A program made the position numbers and the translations under genes. DNA of 64,000 nucleotides from Roseiarcus sp049513815 (GTDB taxonomy: Bacteria; Pseudomonadota; Alphaproteobacteria; Rhizobiales; Beijerinckiaceae). The stretch lies in the NCBI GenBank assembly GCA_049513815.1, contig JBEKVR010000005.1:8002-72001 (forward strand), written 5' to 3'. The notes under the pieces are model-generated. The model did not search any database. It was not told where the DNA came from and worked only from the letters and a program-made list of their open reading frames with translations. This document shows, piece after piece, positions 36,370 to 43,691 of this stretch. Every line of letters begins with the position of its first letter. Positions within the stretch are counted from its first letter, which is position 1.

Positions 36370-37019
36370 GCCTCCGCCGCGCGCCGTGCGACGACGACCG
36401 GCGCGGCCGGCAAGTCGGTTACGCGGGCGGGCGATTTCAACGGCTTGGGCGCCATTTTGCGCGCGGCGCGCAGGCCGGCGCGGACACGACGCGACGGCCG
36501 CCCGCCCGGCTCGCCCGCCTTCCTCGACCGCGTCGCGGCGCTGATCGGCCGCGACCCGCGCCCGCGAAAGCGCGGACGCGACTCGGCGAAAGAGGGAATT
36601 ATGCAGGCGGCGCCGCGGTCGTAATTCCGTAGTTCCATGACGAGGACAGCGGGCGGAAGCGAAACGAAGCGAAGCCAAACGAAGCTTCGGCGAAACGAAG
36701 CGAAGCCCAAACGAAACGGCCGGCTTCGTTTCGGCCCGCGTAAGTCGTTGATCTGCATACGCAAGCGAAACCGCCCGCTTCGCCTCCTCCTATCTTTCCA
36801 ATGCGTTGAACCCGCTTCGCAGCGTGAGAACGCCGCCGCGCCGCCGGCCGACCCGACCGCTCTGGGCGCGACAAACTATGATACCGACCATTCCGATTTT
36901 CAGGAAGAAATTGTCGCGGCGACAGCATGCGTGAATCTACGCGCTTTGCGCCATTGTCATCCCGCAAGCTGGGTGACGCGCGACACGCAAGGCGTTTCCG
37001 AGGATCGCACGACAAATTC
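36370..37019. other. Intergenic stretch with purine-rich direct repeats
   Basis: No convincing gene is present. A purine-rich 24/25-base sequence (starting CGAAACGAAGCGAAGCC) occurs at 36660-36683 and again at 36691-36715, followed by the inverted repeat CGAAAC-GGCCGG-CTTCGTTTCG at 36712-36733. A 128-codon plus-strand frame (36637-37023) crosses these repeats, but it is Arg/Lys/Thr-rich with no domain or ribosome-binding site and looks fortuitous. The region marks the border between the flagellar genes and an accessory insert. Confidence 0.5.
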
Positions 37020-37046
37020 TTGACGTGAACAAACAGCGAACATAAC
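37020..37046 (+). promoter_or_regulatory. Candidate LexA (SOS) box overlapping a promoter
   Basis: GAAC-N7-GAAC, the direct-repeat LexA site of alphaproteobacteria, occurs at 37027-37041. It lies exactly between TTGACG at 37020-37025 (-35-like) and CATAAC at 37041-37046 (-10-like), which are 15 bp apart. A repressor bound there would block the promoter of the gene starting at 37077. By composition one such match is expected by chance in a window of this size, so the support is the placement inside a promoter-like arrangement. Confidence 0.45.
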
Positions 37047-37076
37047 ATGAGTGCATCAGGCAGGAAGAGGCCATCC

Positions 37077-37844
37077 ATGCAGTTCGCGCGGCATTTCCGT
37101 TTAAGCGAAGCGGCGGGACGCGGCGTCCGCTGCGATGAAAGCGGTCTCTATGTCGGCGCGACGCCGCTGCTCGAACGCAAAGCGAGCCCTGGCGGCCGCT
37201 CCGGCTGGCGACCGCGACCGCTCGCCGACCTCGACCGAGAACTCGGTGAGGTCTACCGCAAGCGAGTTACGTTCGCCGGGAAGCTTCCCGGCTTGACGAC
37301 CATCGCTAGCGCACTTGATCGCGGCGAGATCGCTCGCGCGCAAATCGCTGCGGTGCTGCTCGGGCTTCCCGATCCAATGGAGGCCTCCGCATTGAAATCG
37401 ATCCCGGATCAGGCGCGCAATCTCACGTCTGAATTGAAGCGAGCGGGCATCCTCGCCGCCTCGGTTGGCAACGACGAAAGAGAGTCGAGCCAAATGGGAA
37501 AGTTCAATCCCTACCATGACGAAGACGGGCGATTCACGGACGCCGCGCGCGCGGTCGCAGCGTCGAGCGCGGGCGCTACAGTCGGTGCGCGTGGCTCCGT
37601 TGTCGCTGGCGCGCCTTCGCACACAAATCAGAGCGCTTCGCAAGATTCTAGCGAACCGGCCGTCGCAACGACGCGCATCGCGACGGCGCCACGGCTTACC
37701 TGTCTGGACGCGTTCAGGGCATGTGTCCAGGACGCCATTTTCGTCAGCGGAAGATCGACTTCAGGCTGCACGGCGGCCTTGGCGACATGCAAGTCGACCG
37801 GCCTCCCGACGATTTTTCCACCTGGAATCTTGGGTCAACGGTAG
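37077..37844 (+). CDS. Hypothetical protein with a phage-like FNPYHDEDGRFT motif
   Basis: This 255-residue protein has no signal peptide or membrane span. The N-terminal 120 residues resemble a rhizobial hypothetical family (FRLSEAAGRGVRCDESGLYV, then LLERKASPGG, then LTTIASALDRGEIARAQIAA). In the middle is KFNPYHDEDGRFTDAAR, a motif often found in phage head or portal-associated proteins. The tail is Ala/Ser-rich with three Cys residues. I chose the ATG at 37077 because AGGAAGAGG lies just before it; an ATG at 37047 is in frame but would precede the predicted transcription start. A candidate SOS box lies upstream. Confidence 0.7.
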   Translation: MQFARHFRLSEAAGRGVRCDESGLYVGATPLLERKASPGGRSGWRPRPLADLDRELGEVYRKRVTFAGKLPGLTTIASALDRGEIARAQIAAVLLGLPDPMEASALKSIPDQARNLTSELKRAGILAASVGNDERESSQMGKFNPYHDEDGRFTDAARAVAASSAGATVGARGSVVAGAPSHTNQSASQDSSEPAVATTRIATAPRLTCLDAFRACVQDAIFVSGRSTSGCTAALATCKSTGLPTIFPPGILGQR

Positions 37845-37853
37845 GGGGCTGAC

Positions 37854-38198
37854 ATGAGCGATGAGGCAAGCGACACCCTACGCGAAGCGATCGATCGCGT
37901 GGCGATCGACTACCACAACGAGGACTACGAAGGCTGCCTTCGCAGGTGCTCGGCGCTGTTGTTCGACGATGAACAATCGCTCACCGAACGGGTGAAGGCG
38001 TCGCTCTACGTCTTCATGCGCGAATGCTGCGCGTTCCTGCTCGAGCGCGTTGCGAGTCCGCCGTCCAGCCAACAGAGTTGCTCATTCTGCGGGAGGTCGC
38101 CGCCGGAAGTGCGGCTCGGCGCCGGGCCGTCGGCTTTCATCTGTGACGGATGCATCGACCTTTTCGCACATCATTTCGAGGAAGCGGCGCCGTCATAA
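37854..38198 (+). CDS. Small protein with a stand-alone ClpX-type C4 zinc finger
   Basis: A 114-residue protein. Residues 1-65 are acidic and helical (DRVAIDYHNEDYEGCLRRCS), TPR-like in appearance. Residues about 75-105 form a ClpX-type zinc-binding domain: CSFCGRSPPEVRLGAGPSAF, then ICDGCID, giving the C-x2-C...C-x2-C pattern. In ClpX this domain recruits substrates and adaptors to the ClpXP protease. Here there is no AAA+ domain, so it may act as an adaptor or decoy. It starts nine bases after the upstream gene and is probably co-transcribed with it. Confidence 0.75.
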   Translation: MSDEASDTLREAIDRVAIDYHNEDYEGCLRRCSALLFDDEQSLTERVKASLYVFMRECCAFLLERVASPPSSQQSCSFCGRSPPEVRLGAGPSAFICDGCIDLFAHHFEEAAPS

Positions 38199-38267
38199 TC
38201 AGAGTGCTGAATCCACGATCGCATGAATCCATCGCGAGGATCGCGAGAAATAGATTGCTCGAGATCG

Positions 38268-38678
38268 TCATTGCATATGGCTCCAGAAATCGCCGTCGGT
38301 TAACCGCCGCTCAAATGGGATATCCTGGAGAAATTTCTCCGTCGGAGGAACAATCCAACGCGCGGGATTTCCGCCCACCAACCACGGCGCGCTTTTCTCG
38401 ATTCCAGTCGTCACCGCATCCGAGGTGATCGCGATGGTCGCCTTTGAGAATCTCACTCCGGGGCCGAAACTCGTATCGAGACGCTCGGGGTCGACAAGCT
38501 CGACGCTCGTGGGACCGTTGATGTCGCGAAAGCGCACCATCATCGGCGTGTGGGCAGCGTCAAACGTCGCTGTCTCGCGGCTGGCGGCGATGCGATCGAA
38601 CGCCGCTGCCGTCAGTCCGACTGGATCAAATAGATTTCGATGCGCATATTCGAAGAGACCCCATGGAGAATCGCTCAC
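38268..38678 (-). CDS. C-terminal part of a split lipoprotein gene
   Basis: The 136-residue frame carries the C-terminal pattern of a family of alphaproteobacterial hypothetical lipoproteins: MMVRFRDINGPTSVELVDPE, LDTSFGPGVRFSKATIAITS and VTTGIEKSAPWL. The expected N-terminal half is encoded by the immediately upstream frame. Here it begins with GTG overlapping the upstream stop (GTGA). Either the family is split into two coupled genes in this organism, or a one-base shift near 38676 has broken a single gene of about 230 codons. I favour the frameshift because this part has no signal peptide and would stay in the cytosol. Confidence 0.6.
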   Translation of the reverse strand: MSDSPWGLFEYAHRNLFDPVGLTAAAFDRIAASRETATFDAAHTPMMVRFRDINGPTSVELVDPERLDTSFGPGVRFSKATIAITSDAVTTGIEKSAPWLVGGNPARWIVPPTEKFLQDIPFERRLTDGDFWSHMQ

Positions 38679-38962
38679 ACGCGGGCGACCTGGTCGTTGG
38701 TCAGCAATACGAAAAGCAGCCCCTTGTCGCCGAGGTCAACGACCACGGCCTCGCCTTTGACGCCGCAATTGAGCGCGGCCCCCATCCGGATGACGCCGTC
38801 GTTGAATACGCAATCCTCTTCCTGCACGGCCGATCCGCTCACCATTCGTCCGTTGTCCTCGACCTCGACGGTGAAGCGATAGCGCGCCGCGCGCGGCCAC
38901 GACCCGCAGCCGGCGACGGCAAGCGCGAGCGCCAGAGCAAGTGCGCTCCTCGCTATTTTCAT
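38675..38962 (-). CDS. Lipoprotein, N-terminal part of a split gene
   Basis: The 95-residue frame starts with a lipoprotein signal peptide (MKIARSALALALALAVAGCG, lipobox VAGC). It continues YRFTVEVEDNGRMVSGSAVQ and GVKGEAVVVDLGDKGLLFVL, the N-terminal half of the lipoprotein family whose C-terminal half lies in the next frame. It ends ARV-stop exactly where the second frame starts. The pair is best read as one interrupted gene; the function of the family is unknown. Confidence 0.6.
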   Translation of the reverse strand: MKIARSALALALALAVAGCGSWPRAARYRFTVEVEDNGRMVSGSAVQEEDCVFNDGVIRMGAALNCGVKGEAVVVDLGDKGLLFVLLTNDQVARV

Positions 38963-39040
38963 GCTTCCGAACCTTCTGGTTGCCCTTCGTGCTTCAGCAT
39001 TTCGGCCAGCGTCTCCACCCGCGCGCCCACGGTGACGCCA

Positions 39041-39117
39041 GCATAATTCCCCTTTTCGGCTGCGGCGAGCCGCGCCTCGAACGCGCCCATGCAAGTCGAT
39101 TGAATGGGGAATTATGC
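39041..39117. repeat. 77-base element bounded by perfect 12-bp inverted repeats
   Basis: GCATAATTCCCC at 39041-39052 is perfectly inverted at 39106-39117 (GGGGAATTATGC), enclosing 53 bases without coding potential. The GGGAATTATGC sequence also appears at about 36595-36605. This could be a tiny non-autonomous mobile element or a large RNA hairpin. The ends are A+T-rich in a G+C-rich setting, which makes chance less likely. Confidence 0.4.
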
Positions 39118-39247
39118 ATATGTCCATGGACTCTCCGTAATCTGCAATCCGCGCGTCCGCCTGACCCGGGCTCGCCGTCAAGCCCGAGCGCGCTTACGCG
39201 CGTCGCCTTCGGCGAGGCTTGACCGCTCAAGCGCGGATCAGGCCGTG

Positions 39248-39317
39248 GGCTCCCAAGGCCTCGACGCACGAAACCGGCGCGTCGCGCCGGTTTTCGGCGT
39301 CGAAGGCCTTGGGAGCC
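39248..39317. repeat. 70-base near-perfect hairpin
   Basis: The left arm starts GGCTCCCAAGGCCTCGACGC and the right arm ends GCGTCGAAGGCCTTGGGAGCC, differing by one extra A. The inner part (CGAAACCGGCGCG against CGCGCCGGTTTTCG) also pairs. The whole element can therefore fold into one long stem with a minimal loop. It might be a strong bidirectional terminator, a processed RNA, or a palindromic repeat insertion. Confidence 0.6.
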
Positions 39318-39633
39318 AAACACCCTATCGCGTCGGCGCGGTCATCGCGAAGCGGCCGGAGCGAAGCGAAGGAGCGCCGAAGGCGCTTGACGACGACGGC
39401 GCGATGGGGCCGGCGAGCAGGCTTAAGGGATTGAATGAACTGTCGCCGCAATTTCGGTTTGCGCGGACCTCATCGTGAGCCGCCCGCGCGTCAGCGAGGG
39501 CCGCGAAGGGTGGCCCAGGAAGCGCGCTAACCCGCGCTCTGGAGCGTCGTTCGAGGCCGCTTCGCGGCGCCTCATGACGAGGGATGCGGGCGGCGAGCGA
39601 CTCCGCCAATTCGTCGTGCGCTAGAGCATGTTG

Positions 39634-39780
39634 TTTTTGGGTTGAACCACTCTCCGCCGTCATGGCCGGGCTTGACCCGGCCATCCAGATCGTGTCGGTC
39701 GAAAGGACGCTGCTGCGGCGACCTTCCGCGCGGAGCGTCGCGCTTGGATGGCCGGGTCAAGCCCGGCCATGACGCAATTG
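39634..39780. repeat. REP-like composite palindromic element, copy 1
   Basis: Two palindromes, ATGGCCGGG-loop-CCCGGCCAT at 39662-39684 and 39748-39770, lie in opposite orientation about 65 bases apart, each extended by CCGTC/GCGTC and ATCCA flanks. The left flank (TTTTGGGTTGAACCACTCTC) matches the flank of a second composite element at 48670-48800. This is the structure of REP or bacterial interspersed mosaic elements. Such sequences often act as RNA stabilisers or as targets of TnpA_REP transposases; no transposase is nearby. Confidence 0.75.
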
Positions 39781-39806
39781 GCGATTCCAATCAATTTCAA
39801 TTCGCC

Positions 39807-40280
39807 CTACCCCCGGCGGCGCGGCGCCGCGAGCGCCGCTTCGGCGCGATCGAGCAGCATGTTGGCGATCGCCACCCGGCGATTGGCGAGCTCGCGCGGC
39901 GCGTCGCGCCGACGATCGGGATGGTTGGCCCACATGAAGCGCCGCCGCACACGGCTGAGCTCGGCCAGCGTCGGCGCGTCGCCCAAGTCCAATTCAGCGG
40001 CGATGGCGTCGGGATCGTCCGTCAACGGCGCGGCCGGTTCGACGCGCGGCGCAGCCGGCTCGACCGGCGGCGGCTCGCCCGCCGCTTCGACCCAGGCCAG
40101 AGCCTGGTCCCAGGCGCTCGTCGGGCTGTCCGCCGTTTCGGCAGGCGGATCGACGGCGGCGAAAGGATAGCCGAGCGGCCGGGCGATCCGGTCGGGATCG
40201 CCGCCGCCGCTTTCGACCTCGGCGAGAACGCTGCCGAAGCTTGTCGGCGCGCGTTTGCGCGCGCGCGGCGGAGCGCTCAC
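39807..40280 (-). CDS. Protein with a C-terminal J-domain-like segment
   Basis: The 157-residue protein is Pro/Ala/Asp-rich for its first 100 residues. Its C-terminus resembles the central part of a J domain: LAELSRVRRRFMWANHPDRR, with the HPD tripeptide that stimulates Hsp70 ATPase, then a helix (ANRRVAIANMLLDRAEAALA). The segment is short, without an obvious helix I before it. It might be a J-like co-chaperone or a degenerate relative. Its start overlaps the upstream diguanylate cyclase stop by four bases (ATGA), so the two are co-expressed. Confidence 0.65.
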   Translation of the reverse strand: MSAPPRARKRAPTSFGSVLAEVESGGGDPDRIARPLGYPFAAVDPPAETADSPTSAWDQALAWVEAAGEPPPVEPAAPRVEPAAPLTDDPDAIAAELDLGDAPTLAELSRVRRRFMWANHPDRRRDAPRELANRRVAIANMLLDRAEAALAAPRRRG

Positions 40281-41284
40281 GACGCCGACTCGTTCGCGGC
40301 GGACTCGCTTGCGTCGACCATGACCCGGTTGCGGCCGTTTGCCTTGGCTTCATAGAGCTTGGCGTCGACGCGACGCAGCAACTCGTCGGCCGACTCGCCG
40401 TCGCGCAGGCGCGCGACGCCGAACGAAGCGGTGACCGCGCCGAGGCGCTCGCCGCTGGCCGCCACCGCCCAGCGCTTCGCCTCGAGCTGCTTCTGGATCT
40501 GGTTGACGATCGAGGTCGCATCGGAAATGTCGGCGTCCGGGAACAGGATGGCGAATTCCTCGCCGCCGAAGCGGGCGACCTTGTCGTCGCCTTTGATGTT
40601 GGCGTTCAGCAGATCGGCGAAGCGCTTGAGGACCACGTCGCCGGCCATATGGCCGAACTTGTCGTTGATCGCCTTGAAATGATCGATGTCGGCGAGACCG
40701 ACGCAGAGCGTCTTGTCCTCTTCGCGCGCGCGCTCGACCTCCTCGTTCAGCGCAGCGTCGAAGTAGCGGCGGTTGCCGAGCCCGGTCAACGAGTCGCGGC
40801 TGCCGATTTCCTCCGCCTTATTGAGGCTCGAGCGCAGCCGCATGATCTGGAAGCGCGACTGTTCGAGTTTCTCCGTTAGCCCGTTGACTTTGTGCTGCAT
40901 CGCACGGTTGTCGTTGATCAGGGTGAGAACGATCTCGTTGATCGTGTCATAGGAGCCGACGCGCGCCAGCTTGCGGTTGGCGCCGGCGAGCGACTCGCTG
41001 AATTTTGCTCCCTCGGCGGCCTGGTCGCGAATGTTGGTGAGGACGGCGGCGAGCGCCGCGTCGGCGCGCCGTTCGAACTCCGCCGCCGCCGCGTCGCCAT
41101 TCTCACGGACGGTCGGCCCCGCGCCGACGACGATGGCGAGAACGCCGACGCCGATCAGGCCGAGCAGATAGACTTCGGTCAACGGGTCGCTGCGGGCGCG
41201 CGACGCGCTCAACGCGCCGAGCGCGATGAAGACGATCACGCCGATGAAGTGGAGCGCGCTCCTCAGGTTCGGGCGTAGGCTCAT
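40277..41284 (-). CDS. Membrane-bound diguanylate cyclase (GGDEF domain)
   Basis: The 335-residue protein has two N-terminal membrane spans (ALHFIGVIVFIALGALSASR and VYLLGLIGVGVLAIVVGAG), a helical linker (about 65-155), and a GGDEF domain (about 165-325). The active loop is GGEEF inside KVARFGGEEFAILFPD, a catalytically competent variant that makes cyclic di-GMP from GTP. The upstream inhibitory-site motif reads KxxD instead of RxxD, so product inhibition may be weakened. It sits close to the flagellar genes, and cyclic di-GMP commonly controls motility; the PilZ-like protein encoded at 51474 is a possible effector. Confidence 0.92.
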   Translation of the reverse strand: MSLRPNLRSALHFIGVIVFIALGALSASRARSDPLTEVYLLGLIGVGVLAIVVGAGPTVRENGDAAAAEFERRADAALAAVLTNIRDQAAEGAKFSESLAGANRKLARVGSYDTINEIVLTLINDNRAMQHKVNGLTEKLEQSRFQIMRLRSSLNKAEEIGSRDSLTGLGNRRYFDAALNEEVERAREEDKTLCVGLADIDHFKAINDKFGHMAGDVVLKRFADLLNANIKGDDKVARFGGEEFAILFPDADISDATSIVNQIQKQLEAKRWAVAASGERLGAVTASFGVARLRDGESADELLRRVDAKLYEAKANGRNRVMVDASESAANESAS

Positions 41285-41506
41285 GGCGTCTCCGATCGCG
41301 GTCGGCCGCCGCGATGCTAAAGCCGAAGGACAAACAAAGCCGGCAAGCCGACGCGACCCCCGCGCTTGTGCGCCATCGCAAACGACGGCATCGCGGCGGC
41401 GGCGATCCTTGCCGCTCGCCCGCGCGGTTCAGACTGACACCACGTGAGGCTGGCGGATATTGTTTACCAATTTCTTTAACCCCAAGCAGCAGCCGTTACA
41501 TGGCCG

Positions 41507-42142
41507 TCACTTGCAGAACGCGCGGGCGCGCGGCGTCCATTCGCCCATGCCGCTCGCCACCATGTTGCCAATGACGTTGCAGACATAGGTTTTCTGCGCC
41601 TCCGGGTTGTCGGGGCCGGCGTTGTAGCGCGCCACCGCCAGCGTCCAGTTGCCCTCCTGGGCCCTGAGCGTCTTGAGGAAACCGGCTGCGTAATCGACGT
41701 TGCGAGCGGGATCGAACATTTCGGCCAGCGAACCGAAATGCGACGCGTGCCAGTGATGGTTGATCTGCATGCAGCCGACGTCGATCAGCTTCGCGCCGCG
41801 TGCGCGTTCGGCGGCGAAGCGTTGCAGCGCCTCCTCGAGGCTGGCCGAATGAACGGCGCGCCCGTCGACGTTCATGTCCCACGGGCTCAAAGCGCCGGCG
41901 TGGCCGGTTTCGGTCAGACCGACCGAATAGAGGATATTGAGCGGAATGCCGTTTTCACGCGCGGCGCGCGCCATTTCCTGCTCGCAAAGCTCGCCGGTCT
42001 CGGCGCGCGCGACGACGGCGCTAGACAGTAAGATCGCCAACGCTACGACGAGCGGAAGCGCTCTGCCGCCGCCAGGCGTCCGCCGCGCCGTCGCGCTGCG
42101 AGGTCGACTGCCCGCCGGCGGGCGAATCGCGGTTGGCTCCAT
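41507..42142 (-). CDS. Lytic transglycosylase (SLT domain), flagellar-associated
   Basis: The product cleaves peptidoglycan glycan strands non-hydrolytically. A signal peptide (RALPLVVALAILLSSAVVAR) is followed by an SLT domain with the catalytic Glu in LYSVGLTETGHAG, then GCMQINHHWHASHFG and AVARYNAGPDN. With FlgJ lacking a muramidase domain, this enzyme probably opens the wall for the rod. The 5' end overlaps fliK out of frame by about 120 bases, since the signal peptide begins before the fliK stop. ATGs at 42142 and 42175 are possible and I chose the shorter. Confidence 0.8.
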   Translation of the reverse strand: MEPTAIRPPAGSRPRSATARRTPGGGRALPLVVALAILLSSAVVARAETGELCEQEMARAARENGIPLNILYSVGLTETGHAGALSPWDMNVDGRAVHSASLEEALQRFAAERARGAKLIDVGCMQINHHWHASHFGSLAEMFDPARNVDYAAGFLKTLRAQEGNWTLAVARYNAGPDNPEAQKTYVCNVIGNMVASGMGEWTPRARAFCK

Positions 42143-43691
42143 TGGAAGGATTGTCCTGGGTTCCAGATTGCGCATCGCCATTCGAATCGGCGCCGGCGGT
42201 CGCGTCGGCGCGCATCGGCTGGACAACAAGGGAATCGAGCGGGGTCGAAGCCGAACCGAGTCGGGCCGCAATCGCGTCGCGATCGCCCGCGATCGCCTGC
42301 AGCGTGCTGGTCTTGGCCACTTCCACGACGATCGACAGCTTGCCGTCGGCAAGCCGCATCGTCACCTGCAGCGACCCGAGTTCGGCCGGGGCCAAATTGA
42401 TCTGCAGCTCCTTGACCGGCTGCGCTTTCGACGCGCCGGCGGCGGTCGAACCACTCGCGCTCTGGGCCGCAGCGCTGAGCTCCTCGGCCGCCTCGGCGAT
42501 GACGGCGGGCACTTGATCGAGGCTGACCGACGCCGAGAAACCGCCAGCGAGATCTGAAGCGGCGGAGGTCGCTGAGGCGGAGGTCGCGGCGGCGGGCGAC
42601 GGGGCGGCGCTTCCGCTCGAATTGCCGCCGGTCGACGAATCCCCCGACTTGGCGGACGACGATTTGCCGGCTGCCGCGCCGACGGACTCGCCCGTCGCGG
42701 CGGAGGCGGCGACGCCGTGCGCTGGCGCGCCGCCCGACACGCTGGCGCGCTTTGCGGTCGCCGGCGCGCTTTCGCTCGCCGACGCGGACGAGCCTGGCGC
42801 ACGCCGCTGCGCGGCGCCGACGTCGGTCGCCGCTGCGACCGCCGCTGTCGCCGCCGTCGCGGCGCTGGAGGCGACGTCGAGGCCGAGATAGGTCTTCGAT
42901 TCGACGTTGGAGACGAACAAAGACGAATCGCCGCCGAGAAGATCGCGCAGAGTCGAGCCCGCCGCGTCGGCGGCGGCGCCCTTGGCGAGAACCGCTCCGG
43001 AAACAGCCGATGCCGCGCCCGGCGAAGAATCGCCGGCGAAACCGTTTGGATTGCGGGACGTCGTCGCAGCGGGGGCGCCGGTCGTCGTCGCGGCGGGGGC
43101 GGCAGACGCGAACGCGGCGGCGGCTGGCGCGCCGAGACCTGAGGCGACGAGCGCGGTCAGCGCCGCGGCGCTGGAATCTCCAGTCGCGGCGCCGTCCGTC
43201 TTGGCGCCGTTTGCGCGGCCTTTCCCCACAGTTGAGGGGACATCGGCATTTTCGGCGATCGCGCTCGCCGCTCCGGCGACGGCGGCGGACGACGCGGCGT
43301 TGACGGCGCTCGCATCGGATTTCGGCGTCGCGCGCGACTTCGGCGCGGTATTCGTCGCGCCGCCGCCCGTCGTCTTGGACAAGGCGGACGCGCTGGCCGA
43401 AGCCGCGTTGGCGCCGCCGCCAAGCGCGTCATTCGCCAGCCCAGCGAGCGCGGCCTCGAGCGCGGCGAGCCGCGACGCCCTGGCGGTCTCGCGGCTCGCC
43501 GCAGCGGAAGCGGCGCTCGTTCCGTCGGCCGCCGCGCTCTTTGACGACGCCTCGACTTTCGCCGTCTCGTTCTCGAGCGTGTTGAGCAAATCGGCGAATC
43601 TCGATCCGGCGCCGCGGTCGGTCGTTTCTTGCGCGGGCTCCTGCGCCCGGGTCGGCGCGGCGTTGGAGGCGGTGACGGCGGCGAGGCTCAT
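42021..43691 (-). CDS. fliK: Flagellar hook-length control protein FliK
   Basis: FliK measures hook length and triggers the FlhB switch. The 556-residue protein is dominated by low-complexity Ala/Ser/Gly/Thr sequence for about 420 residues, consistent with the flexible ruler part. It ends with the conserved FliK C-terminal domain (LQINLAPAELGSLQVTMRLA, then DGKLSIVVEVAKTSTLQAI). The start overlaps motC by four bases (ATGA). Confidence 0.9.
   Translation of the reverse strand: MSLAAVTASNAAPTRAQEPAQETTDRGAGSRFADLLNTLENETAKVEASSKSAAADGTSAASAAASRETARASRLAALEAALAGLANDALGGGANAASASASALSKTTGGGATNTAPKSRATPKSDASAVNAASSAAVAGAASAIAENADVPSTVGKGRANGAKTDGAATGDSSAAALTALVASGLGAPAAAAFASAAPAATTTGAPAATTSRNPNGFAGDSSPGAASAVSGAVLAKGAAADAAGSTLRDLLGGDSSLFVSNVESKTYLGLDVASSAATAATAAVAAATDVGAAQRRAPGSSASASESAPATAKRASVSGGAPAHGVAASAATGESVGAAAGKSSSAKSGDSSTGGNSSGSAAPSPAAATSASATSAASDLAGGFSASVSLDQVPAVIAEAAEELSAAAQSASGSTAAGASKAQPVKELQINLAPAELGSLQVTMRLADGKLSIVVEVAKTSTLQAIAGDRDAIAARLGSASTPLDSLVVQPMRADATAGADSNGDAQSGTQDNPSNGANRDSPAGGQSTSQRDGAADAWRRQSASARRSVGDLTV

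Larger units (their letters stand above)
38963..39633. other. Repeat-rich intergenic stretch
   Basis: I see no convincing gene here. The stretch holds a 12-bp inverted repeat pair, a 70-base hairpin (both listed separately), and several Arg/Glu-rich spurious frames. The pattern GCGAAGCG-GAGCGC at about 39350-39390 resembles material at 6178-6215, suggesting scattered low-level repeats in this genome. Confidence 0.5.

Noticed and set aside
34296..36632. A 778-codon plus-strand frame over fliI
   Set aside because: It is out of frame with fliI, whose Walker motifs are intact; the translation is an Arg-rich shadow.
36637..37023. A 128-codon frame before the SOS-like promoter
   Set aside because: It runs through the purine-rich repeats and gives Lys/Arg/Thr repeats followed by unrelated sequence; no start signal.
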